Assembly (NCBI GenBank): GCA_947461325.1
Contig: CANHLD010000080.1
Location: 1-7,694 of the forward strand
Reading direction: 5' to 3'
Source of the DNA: Comamonadaceae bacterium
Lineage (GTDB): Bacteria > Pseudomonadota > Gammaproteobacteria > Burkholderiales > Burkholderiaceae_C
Length of the DNA stretch: 7,694 nt
Under the pieces are notes generated by a model. The model saw only the letters and a list, made by a program, of their open reading frames with translations, ran no database searches and was not told the origin of the DNA. A program made the position numbers and the translations under genes. Shown piece after piece: positions 1 to 5,171 of the stretch; position 1 is the stretch's first letter, and every line of letters begins with the position of its first letter.

Positions 1-432
1 CATCTGTGGTTTGTATTCTGCGCGGCCGTTGGCATCCATGGCGAATGTTTCGTAAGCCATGGTTTCTTGGGTACCCAGACGCACTGTGCCCGCTGGTCCT
101 GTAAGTCCTACAAACGTGCCTCTGTTGGCAGAGGCATTGATCACGCCGCCTTTGGGTTTGTCAGGTTTGACTTCCAGTTCAATTTGAATATGTGCTTTGG
201 TGGTGCCATTGAGATCTCTCTCGGCACGTACTCCCAATCGACTGGTGGCGCCAGCGGCAAACATGCCTATGTATTTTTGACCGGCGGTGGCGCTGGTGGG
301 GTCACTGAGATTTTGTGACTGCACCGCTTGATCCAGCACGCCATACAACTTGACGCCTGCTGCCACATCCACATCAGCCCAAACGCTATGGACGACACAC
401 ACGCTGGCTAAAGAAATCACATACTTCTTCAT
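1..432 (-). CDS. Outer-membrane porin, N-terminal part (runs off the left edge)
   Basis: An open frame of 144 codons starts at an ATG at 432-430 and continues without a stop to base 1, so only the N-terminal part of the gene is in the window. It begins with a 19-residue Sec signal peptide (MKKYVISLASVCVVHSVWA, cleavage before DVDV). The following first strands carry LYGVLDQAV, FAAGATSRLG, NRGTFVGL and LGTQETMAYETF, which match block by block the complete porin at 773-1894, so it is a tandem paralogue in the Burkholderiales general-porin family (Porin_4 type; inferred from family knowledge). Trimeric beta-barrels of this family admit small solutes through the outer membrane. A GGAG ribosome site (442-439) lies 6 nt before the ATG and supports this start. 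It is transcribed in the same direction as its paralogue but separated from it by a strong terminator, so it probably has its own promoter. Confidence 0.9.
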   Translation of the reverse strand, partial: MKKYVISLASVCVVHSVWADVDVAAGVKLYGVLDQAVQSQNLSDPTSATAGQKYIGMFAAGATSRLGVRAERDLNGTTKAHIQIELEVKPDKPKGGVINASANRGTFVGLTGPAGTVRLGTQETMAYETFAMDANGRAEYKPQM

Positions 433-508
433 GTACAACTCCATCCGTGAAACAAAGAAACCCGACCGTTTTTAAGCGCTCCATGGCGCAAGACTTTCAA
501 CGTTTTTG

Positions 509-521
509 GGGTCAATGACCC
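509..521. repeat. Perfect palindrome GGGTCA-A-TGACCC
   Basis: Two 6-base arms (509-514 and 516-521) are exact inverted repeats around a single central A. The site lies 77 bases upstream of the start codon of the left-edge porin, in its leader or promoter region. It has the form of an operator for a dimeric regulator, or of a tight hairpin if transcribed. No regulator is identified. Confidence 0.4.
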
Positions 522-563
522 GACATTCAAACACAGGTGCATGGCTCTCGGCTAAACGAGAAT

Positions 564-591
564 TTTTTACATGGTCTGCCAAGTATTTCAA
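564..591 (-). promoter_or_regulatory. Possible sigma-70-type promoter of the left-edge porin
   Basis: On the minus strand TTGAAA (591-586, one mismatch to TTGACA) is followed after 16 bases by TAAAAA (569-564, two mismatches to TATAAT). It would give a leader of roughly 125 nt containing the 509-521 palindrome. A nearer pair, TTGAAA and TTAAAA, has a poor 19-base spacer. This is a consensus match only. Confidence 0.3.
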
Positions 592-711
592 AACGCATTG
601 AAAGTATGTCGACATTCGGCATGAGTGGTGGATTCTTTAATTTAAATAGATAAAAATTGTGGATATGAATAATTAAATATTCTTTTAACTGCCTACTGAG
701 ATGAATGAGGC

Positions 712-741
712 AAAAAAAACGCCACCCGAAGGTGGCGTTTT
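712..741 (-). terminator. Intrinsic terminator of the complete porin, UUCG tetraloop
   Basis: Read on the minus strand, the arms AAAACGCCACC (741-731) and GGTGGCGTTTT (726-716) pair perfectly over 11 bp around a TTCG loop (730-727), and the T run continues through 712. It begins about 30 bases after the stop codon of the porin at 773-1894 and separates it from the left-edge paralogue. The C(UUCG)G loop is an unusually stable tetraloop. Confidence 0.92.
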
Positions 742-772
742 AAACGTTCAAGCCTTGGAGCTTGTCTGAAAA

Positions 773-1894
773 TCAGAAGTTGTAGCGTGCGCCGATAGCG
801 GTAGTGACGTTTTTACCAGCTTGGACATATCCACCACCGGTTGAAAGGTTGCTGGTGCTTCCAAGCAGGTAGAAGGATGTCGATTTGTCCAAGTTGTAAT
901 ACAGGCCGAAAGTTGTGTCGTTGATGGTTGAGTCACCAGCTGTGGCCAAACCAGAACCAGCTGTGGTGTAAGAATCAATCGTTCCCGCACCGTAGCTTAA
1001 TGCAAACGCGAAATTCTCATAGGGAACTCTGATACCAAAAGTATTTGTCGTCAGGCTACCTGCATTAGTGCCGCCGCTGTATGACTTGGCATACAGGTAG
1101 TTGACAGAAGCCACGCCAAAATCATAAGAAATTGAACCAATGTTTCGTGTGACGGCCGTAGTGGTTGACCCTGAATAAGCAAGTGCAGTGCTTGTGTAAG
1201 TTGCACCTTCTTTGCCAGGACCGGCATTGACTAAACCAGCAAATCTGAATGAACCAGCGGTATTTGTCAATCTGTCCACCACCAAAGCAGCTCTCATTTT
1301 GTCTTGGCTAAATTTCACACCCAGTGAGGTGTATGCAGTTGATGTGGTGGATGATGTGTCAGCAAAGCCTCTCATCGCGTGAGCAGTAAAGCCACCGATC
1401 GAAGGGCTGACGTATTTCAATGAGTTGTTTGCACGATCTTGTGTATCGCTAGAGGTAGTGGTGCGCCAGACTTGGGGCTTGTATTCAACCCGGCCGTTGA
1501 CATCCATACCAAAAATTTCGTAAGCCGTGGTTTCTTGTGTGCCCAATATGATTTCACCGGCTGATTCTTTGGAAATACCAACAAAGGTTCCACGGTTCTT
1601 GGCAGGCAACATCGTGGCGTTGTCTGGCTCCACTTGAATTTCAGCTTGGAAACGGCCTTTGATGCCTTGGCCAAGGTCCCGCGTTCCTTTGAAGCCCAAG
1701 CGGCTGGTGGCTGCAGCAGCAAACAAGCTGGTGTAGTTGGTAGATCTGGCAGCCACACTGGGGTCTGTCAATGTTTGTGACGTGACAGCTTGGTCAATCA
1801 CACCATACATCTTGATACCACCAGAAACATCAATATCGGCGAATGCGCTGCCAACAACAGAAAGGGTTGCCAAAGCAACAAGTGACTTTTTCAT
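773..1894 (-). CDS. Outer-membrane general porin (Gram-negative porin family)
   Basis: A 373-residue protein with a Sec signal peptide (residues 1-19, MKKSLVALATLSVVGSAFA, mature start DIDVSGG) and a beta-barrel that ends in ARYNF, the terminal aromatic residue needed for recognition by the BAM assembly machinery. The length, the early MYGVIDQAV strand, the SRLGFKGTRDLG turn and the LGTQET segment fit the roughly 16-stranded trimeric porins of Burkholderiales (family assignment from knowledge, not a search). The mature protein contains no cysteine. The start is supported by a GGAG (1906-1903) 8 nt upstream of the ATG. The gene is monocistronic: its own terminator follows at 741-712, and coq7 is divergent on the other side with 194 bases between them. 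A short inverted repeat, GCTG-GTT-CAGC (1928-1938), lies in its leader. Solute specificity cannot be read from the sequence. Confidence 0.95.
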   Translation of the reverse strand: MKKSLVALATLSVVGSAFADIDVSGGIKMYGVIDQAVTSQTLTDPSVAARSTNYTSLFAAAATSRLGFKGTRDLGQGIKGRFQAEIQVEPDNATMLPAKNRGTFVGISKESAGEIILGTQETTAYEIFGMDVNGRVEYKPQVWRTTTSSDTQDRANNSLKYVSPSIGGFTAHAMRGFADTSSTTSTAYTSLGVKFSQDKMRAALVVDRLTNTAGSFRFAGLVNAGPGKEGATYTSTALAYSGSTTTAVTRNIGSISYDFGVASVNYLYAKSYSGGTNAGSLTTNTFGIRVPYENFAFALSYGAGTIDSYTTAGSGLATAGDSTINDTTFGLYYNLDKSTSFYLLGSTSNLSTGGGYVQAGKNVTTAIGARYNF

Positions 1895-2009
1895 GTGTAA
1901 AACTCCGTTAATAAAGAAAAGGGTTAAGCTGGTTCAGCCAACACATGTATCTTTGCTGGCGTATATTTCAGTTTCGTGACCGTTTTGTTTTTTCGCGACG
2001 ATCAATGGC

Positions 2010-2038
2010 TTGTCCAAGATTTTTTGGATGGATTTATT
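2010..2038 (+). promoter_or_regulatory. Possible promoter of coq7
   Basis: TTGTCC (2010-2015) and TTTATT (2033-2038), 17 bases apart, each match four of six consensus positions. Transcription would start near 2045, giving a leader of about 44 nt. It is the best pair I could find, but it is weak. Confidence 0.28.
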
Positions 2039-2065
2039 TTTTAATGATTGATTTTTACAACCGGG

Positions 2066-2083
2066 CTGTCATCTGCTTGTCAT
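2066..2083 (+). promoter_or_regulatory. Pho-box-like direct repeat CTGTCAT-4-TTGTCAT
   Basis: CTGTCAT (2066-2072) and TTGTCAT (2077-2083) are separated by CTGC, giving the 7+4+7 layout and 11-base period of PhoB binding sites. The spacer is not AT-rich, unlike the usual Pho box. It lies in the coq7-porin divergent region, ending 5 bases before the coq7 ATG and 172 bases from the porin start. The position is awkward for activating coq7, because a PhoB-dependent -10 would fall inside the gene. Regulation of the divergent porin, repression, or chance remain possible. Confidence 0.3.
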
Positions 2084-2088
2084 AAAAC

Positions 2089-2709
2089 ATGGATATTTTC
2101 TTCACCACGCTAGACAACGCATTGCGCACTGTGTTTTCCAAGCACCATGCACAACGCCCTTACCCTGCTCAACACATCAACACCGTGTCGCTGACTGAAG
2201 CAGAACGCACCGAAGCAGGCGCTTTAATGCGCGTCAACCACGTGGGTGAAGTCTGCGCTCAAGCCTTGTATGCATCCCAAGCCTTGGCGACGCGCAATCC
2301 GCAATTGAAAGCGCATTTCCGTCAAGCCAGCAACGAAGAAACAGATCACCTGGCTTGGACGGAAGCGCGTTTGGCCGATTTGGGCGCTCGCCCGAGTTTG
2401 CTCAATCCGCTGTGGTACGCAGGTGCTTTTGGGCTGGGCTATGTGGCGGGTAAGCTCGGCGGGGACGCGCTGAGTTTGGGCTTTGTCGTAGAAACAGAAC
2501 GGCAAGTAGAAGCGCATTTGCAAGAACATATGCAGCGTCTGCCAATGGCCGATTTGGCCTCTCGCGCGGTGGTCGATCAAATGCAACAAGACGAGGCACA
2601 ACACGCGGCAGATGCGCAAAAAGCCGGTGCCGTGCCATTGCCTAAACCGGTCACAGAAGCCATGAAACTGGCTGCCAAAGTCATGACCACAGTGGCGCAC
2701 CGAATTTAA
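2089..2709 (+). CDS. coq7: 2-polyprenyl-3-methyl-6-methoxy-1,4-benzoquinone monooxygenase (demethoxyubiquinone hydroxylase)
   Basis: A 206-residue di-iron hydroxylase of the Coq7/CAT5 family. It carries out the last ring hydroxylation of ubiquinone synthesis, at the inner face of the cytoplasmic membrane, using O2. The di-iron ligands expected for the family are visible: Glu54 in HVGE (51-54), Glu84 and His87 in EETDH (83-87), a Glu in VETE (134-137), and Glu169 and His172 in DEAQH (168-172). The stretch around SLLNPLWYAGAFGLGYVAG (103-121) is the hydrophobic membrane-associating segment. The N-terminus MDIFFTTLDNALRTVF resembles other Burkholderiales Coq7 starts as I remember them, so the ATG is kept, although no clear Shine-Dalgarno sequence precedes it. 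The gene stands alone, divergent from a porin and convergent with an OsmC-family gene. Bacteria without coq7 use UbiF or relatives for this step. Confidence 0.96.
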   Translation: MDIFFTTLDNALRTVFSKHHAQRPYPAQHINTVSLTEAERTEAGALMRVNHVGEVCAQALYASQALATRNPQLKAHFRQASNEETDHLAWTEARLADLGARPSLLNPLWYAGAFGLGYVAGKLGGDALSLGFVVETERQVEAHLQEHMQRLPMADLASRAVVDQMQQDEAQHAADAQKAGAVPLPKPVTEAMKLAAKVMTTVAHRI

Positions 2710-2781
2710 TTTTTTTTCAAGCGACCAAGGTCTGCCGAATTTAAAAAAAGTAAATGCCGCTTTAAAGATGACGGCTTAACT
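2710..2781. other. Convergent intergenic spacer of coq7 and the OsmC gene, weak terminator signals
   Basis: A run of eight T (2711-2718) follows the coq7 stop without a convincing GC-rich stem. For the opposite gene, GCCG (2756-2759) pairs with CGGC (2772-2775) around a loop containing the palindrome CTTTAAAG. On the minus strand the run ACTTTTTTT follows a few bases later. Each is at best a weak terminator. Confidence 0.35.
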
Positions 2782-3231
2782 TCAGGCTTCTATGACTTCA
2801 AAGCTGGTCGTGATCTCTGCGGTTTTGCCCAGCATGATGCTGGCTGAGCAGTATTTGTCATGACTGAGTTTGACGGCGCGCTCCACCACGTTGGGCGCTA
2901 TGTTTTTACCGCGCACGGTGAAATGCATATTGATACGGGTGAACACTTTGGGGTCTGTGTCAGCACGGTCTGCGGTCAATTTCACAGTGCAGCCCAAGAC
3001 TTCGTGTCTGCCTCTTTTAAGCATCAAAACAATGTCATAGGCCGTGCATCCACCCGCACCTGCCAGCAACAACTCCATCGGCCGCGCGGCCAGGTTTTGT
3101 CCGCTTTGATCCGGCCTCTCAGGGTCGGGCGCACCATCCATGGCGATGACATGGCCACTGCCGGTCTCAGCCATGAATCCCATTGCGGAACGAGCCCCGC
3201 TCGCGCCGGTCCAACTGACTGTGCATTCCAT
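2782..3231 (-). CDS. OsmC family protein, YhfA-like
   Basis: A 149-residue OsmC/Ohr-fold protein. The two cysteines typical of the superfamily are present: Cys62 in GAGGCTAYDIV (58-68) and Cys128 in DKYCSASIML (125-134). OsmC and Ohr use this pair to reduce organic peroxides. The pattern SGHVIAMDG (25-33), RPMELLLAG (50-58), and the FTRINMHF and KYCS segments resemble Escherichia coli YhfA more than OsmC or Ohr (from memory). The exact role of YhfA-type members is not established, so peroxide detoxification is an inference. The start at 3231 is chosen over an upstream in-frame ATG at 3252, because an ideal AAGGAG lies 7 nt before it and inside the longer version. It converges on coq7 and is divergent from the small unit upstream of ilvA. 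Confidence 0.92.
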   Translation of the reverse strand: MECTVSWTGASGARSAMGFMAETGSGHVIAMDGAPDPERPDQSGQNLAARPMELLLAGAGGCTAYDIVLMLKRGRHEVLGCTVKLTADRADTDPKVFTRINMHFTVRGKNIAPNVVERAVKLSHDKYCSASIMLGKTAEITTSFEVIEA

Positions 3232-3238
3232 GCGTTTT

Positions 3239-3244
3239 CTCCTT
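3239..3244 (-). promoter_or_regulatory. Ribosome binding site that sets the OsmC-family start
   Basis: On the minus strand AAGGAG (3244-3239) lies 7 nt before the ATG at 3231-3229. It overlaps the first codons of the alternative start at 3252 and so argues against that longer form. Confidence 0.85.
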
Positions 3245-3317
3245 GTGTACATGAATCATAGTCTGGCAATGCCTGTCACAAGCCAAAGGCTGTACATAAG
3301 CAAGGTCACTATTGCGA

Positions 3318-3346
3318 TTGCATGTCGCCATTTCATCGGCTATATT
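3318..3346 (+). promoter_or_regulatory. Promoter candidate driving the terminator unit upstream of ilvA
   Basis: TTGCAT (3318-3323), a 17-base spacer and TATATT (3341-3346, five of six to consensus) form the best sigma-70 pair in the osmC-ilvA interval. Transcription would begin near 3353, only about 55 bases before the terminator stem at 3407, so the terminated product would be short. Confidence 0.45.
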
Positions 3347-3352
3347 TCATTC

Positions 3353-3438
3353 ACGCTTTGTGAAAGCACCCTTTGTCTCCTCCACCCTCTGAAAAGGTGG
3401 ATTCACAGCCCCGCAGCGAAAGTTGCGGGGCTTTTTTT
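3353..3438 (+). ncRNA. Candidate small RNA of about 86 nt, or terminated leader of ilvA
   Basis: The unit lies between a promoter candidate and a strong intrinsic terminator on the plus strand, with no plus-strand gene before it that needs terminating. The start is estimated from the -10 box. Visible structure: TTCAC (3350-3354) with GTGAA (3360-3364); TCCACC (3381-3386) with GGTGGA (3396-3401); and a competing longer pairing of GTGAAAGCACC (3360-3370) with GGTGGATTCAC (3396-3406). Outside the stems lies CTTTGTCTCCTCC (3371-3383), in which TCTCCTCC is complementary to a strong Shine-Dalgarno sequence. Short betaproteobacterial RNAs with exposed anti-Shine-Dalgarno motifs are known, but membership cannot be checked here. 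The alternative is an attenuator of ilvA, since no convincing promoter lies between the terminator and that gene. Confidence 0.45.
3407..3438 (+). terminator. Strong intrinsic terminator with GAAA tetraloop, upstream of ilvA
   Basis: AGCCCCGCAGC (3407-3417) pairs with GTTGCGGGGCT (3422-3432) over 11 bp, with one G-T pair, around a GAAA loop (3418-3421), followed by seven T (3432-3438). It points toward ilvA and stands 36-51 bases before the possible ilvA starts. Whatever transcript enters here is short, or is ilvA's own leader. Confidence 0.9.
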
Positions 3439-3450
3439 ATGCTCAGGTGT

Positions 3451-3475
3451 ATGCGAGAGAATCTGTTTCTCGCAT
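3451..3475 (+). repeat. Perfect 8-base inverted repeat overlapping a possible ilvA start codon
   Basis: ATGCGAGA (3451-3458) and TCTCGCAT (3468-3475) are exact inverted repeats around a 9-base loop. In RNA they form a hairpin that contains the first two bases of the ATG at 3474. That ATG would be masked, leaving the ATG at 3489 open. It may be a translational control element or a regulator site; the window gives no further evidence. Confidence 0.5.
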
Positions 3476-3488
3476 GATCGCAAAAGCC

Positions 3489-5108
3489 ATGACCAAAACT
3501 TCCCTCTCCAAGACTGTCCCCGTCCCTTCAAAAGCTGTTGTTATAGCCAGAAAACGCAAGCTCACGCCGGCTGATTATTTGAAAAAAATACTCACCGCCC
3601 GGGTGTATGACGTCGCACACGAATCAGCTTTGGACGCTGCACCTATTCTCAGCAAAAAATTGAAAAACCAGGTCTTGCTCAAACGTGAAGACCAGCAACC
3701 GGTGTTCAGTTTCAAGCTGCGTGGCGCCTATAACAAGATGGTGCAACTCAGCCCTGAGCAGTTGAGCAAAGGCGTGGTCTGTGCATCAGCCGGCAACCAT
3801 GCGCAAGGCGTGGCGCTTGGCGCCAAAAAATTGGGAACGCGTGCCGTCATCGTCATGCCGGTGACCACACCCGGTTTGAAAATCGACGCAGTCAAAGCAT
3901 TGGGCGGCGAAGTGCAATTGCATGGCGACAGTTACTCGGATGCTTATGCGTTTGCGGTCAAGCTCGGTCACAAGCAAGGCCTGACATTTATCCATCCGTT
4001 TGACGATCCGGAAGTCATCGCCGGACAAGGCACGATTGCCATGGAAATGCTGCGTCAACACCAAGGACCCTTGCATGCGGTGTTTGTCGCGATTGGCGGG
4101 GGCGGTCTGGTGTCGGGTGTGGCCAATTACATCAAGGCGGTACGCCCCGACGTCAAAGTGATCGGTGTTCAAACATTTGATTCCGATGCCATGATGCAAT
4201 CAGTGAATGCGGGCAAACGCATTGCGCTGGATGATGTGGGATTGTTTGCCGATGGCACGGCGGTGAAATTGGTCGGCGAGGAAACTTTTCGCATCGCACG
4301 CGGACTGGTGGATGAATTCATCAGCGTTGACACAGACGCTGTGTGTGCCGCCATCAAAGATGTGTTTGTCGATACCCGCAGCATTGTCGAACCCTCAGGC
4401 GCCATGGCGGTGGCCGGCATCAAAAAATATGTAGCGCTTCACAAAACCCAAGGCGAAACCTATGCCGCTGTGCTGTGTGGCGCCAACATCAATTTCGACC
4501 GCTTGCGCTTCGTGGCGGAGCGAGCTCAAGTGGGCGAAGAACGCGAGGCATTGTTTGCGGTCACCATTCCTGAAGAGCGCGGCAGTTTCAAGCGCTTTTG
4601 CGCATTGTTGGGTGACTTGCCTGCCTTTGGTGGCAGCGCCGCACCGCGCTCGGTGACGGAGTTCAATTACCGCATCAGTGATTCGGACAAAGCCCATGTG
4701 TTTTTAGGACTGACCACCAGTGCGCCTGGGCAAAGCCCAAAAATCGCGGCGCATTTGTCGCGTCAGGGATTCACTGCCTTGGATTTGACGCACGATGATC
4801 TGGCGCAAGAACACATCAGACACATGGTGGGCGGTCGTACAGGGTTGGCGCAAGACGAACGGTTGCTGCGGTTTGTGTTCCCCGAGCGCCCGGACGCGCT
4901 CATGAAATTTTTGTCATCCATGCGCGCGGGCTGGAACATCAGCCTGTTCCACTACCGCAACCAAGGCGCTGACTACGGCCGAATTTTGGTCGGCTTGCAA
5001 GTGCCGACCAAAGACCAGCCCAGTTTTGACCGTTATTTACAAACCATGGGTTATGCCTACGTAGACGAGACGGACAACCCGGCATACAAATTGTTTTTGC
5101 GCGAATAA
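3489..5108 (+). CDS. ilvA: Threonine ammonia-lyase (threonine dehydratase), biosynthetic, with two ACT-like domains
   Basis: This PLP enzyme converts threonine to 2-oxobutanoate and ammonia, the first committed step of isoleucine synthesis, in the cytosol. In the 539-residue form the catalytic domain spans about 28-345. It shows the Schiff-base lysine Lys76 in FSFKLRGAYN, the SAGNHAQG loop (100-107), and the glycine-rich phosphate-binding loop GGGGL (203-207). Two C-terminal ACT-like regulatory domains (about 354-430 and 458-535) are present, as in the long isoleucine-inhibited form. The conserved body starts at DYLKKILTARVYDV (29-42), so there is a basic N-terminal extension of about 28 residues. 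Starts at 3474 or 3489 are possible and neither has a clear Shine-Dalgarno; 3489 is chosen because 3474 sits inside a hairpin. A frame extending to 3423 would start inside the terminator and is rejected. Regulation through the upstream terminator is plausible. Confidence 0.95.
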   Translation: MTKTSLSKTVPVPSKAVVIARKRKLTPADYLKKILTARVYDVAHESALDAAPILSKKLKNQVLLKREDQQPVFSFKLRGAYNKMVQLSPEQLSKGVVCASAGNHAQGVALGAKKLGTRAVIVMPVTTPGLKIDAVKALGGEVQLHGDSYSDAYAFAVKLGHKQGLTFIHPFDDPEVIAGQGTIAMEMLRQHQGPLHAVFVAIGGGGLVSGVANYIKAVRPDVKVIGVQTFDSDAMMQSVNAGKRIALDDVGLFADGTAVKLVGEETFRIARGLVDEFISVDTDAVCAAIKDVFVDTRSIVEPSGAMAVAGIKKYVALHKTQGETYAAVLCGANINFDRLRFVAERAQVGEEREALFAVTIPEERGSFKRFCALLGDLPAFGGSAAPRSVTEFNYRISDSDKAHVFLGLTTSAPGQSPKIAAHLSRQGFTALDLTHDDLAQEHIRHMVGGRTGLAQDERLLRFVFPERPDALMKFLSSMRAGWNISLFHYRNQGADYGRILVGLQVPTKDQPSFDRYLQTMGYAYVDETDNPAYKLFLRE

Positions 5109-5122
5109 AAATACCCAAATAG

Positions 5123-5166
5123 CCAAGGCGATAAAGTTGAATCAATGTATACCAATCGCTACTTGG
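5123..5166. repeat. Inverted repeat between ilvA and the recombinase gene
   Basis: CCAAGGCGAT (5123-5132) pairs with ATCGC (5155-5159) and CTTGG (5162-5166), giving ten base pairs with a two-base bulge (5160-5161). The 22-base loop contains the small palindrome TTGA-A-TCAA (5137-5145). There is no T run, so it is a poor terminator. Its place next to the 3' end of a recombinase gene makes a recombination site conceivable. Confidence 0.35.
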
Positions 5167-5171
5167 AGACG

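Larger units (their letters stand above)
433..711. other. Gene-free leader and promoter region of the left-edge porin
   Basis: No coding frame here looks real. The stretch holds the ribosome site of the left porin (439-442), a perfect palindrome at 509-521, a small inverted repeat (TCTCG at 546-550 with CGAGA at 557-561), a possible minus-strand promoter (564-591), and a very AT-rich block at about 632-690. The AT-rich block lies upstream of the possible promoter in the minus-strand sense, where an UP-element or nucleoid-protein binding would be expected; that role is inference only. Confidence 0.5.

Noticed and set aside
67..318. Open frame of 83 codons on the plus strand
   Set aside because: It is antisense to the left-edge porin, whose frame has a signal peptide and matches the neighbouring porin; the plus-strand product has no recognisable features or ribosome site.
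2700..2744. CCGAATTTAA direct repeat at 2700-2709 and 2735-2744
   Set aside because: Ten AT-rich bases around the coq7 stop with no element between them; no functional meaning seen.
3232..3252. Longer OsmC-family start at the ATG at 3252
   Set aside because: The extra seven codons contain the AAGGAG that serves the ATG at 3231, and family proteins begin close to the 3231 start.
3360..3392. Ten-codon GTG-initiated leader peptide in the ilvA leader
   Set aside because: It has no Shine-Dalgarno sequence, contains no isoleucine codon and only one Val and one Leu codon besides the start, so it is not a convincing attenuation peptide.
3423..3473. Longer ilvA beginning at 3423
   Set aside because: The first codon would be TTG inside the 3' arm of the intrinsic terminator, and the added residues match nothing in the family.
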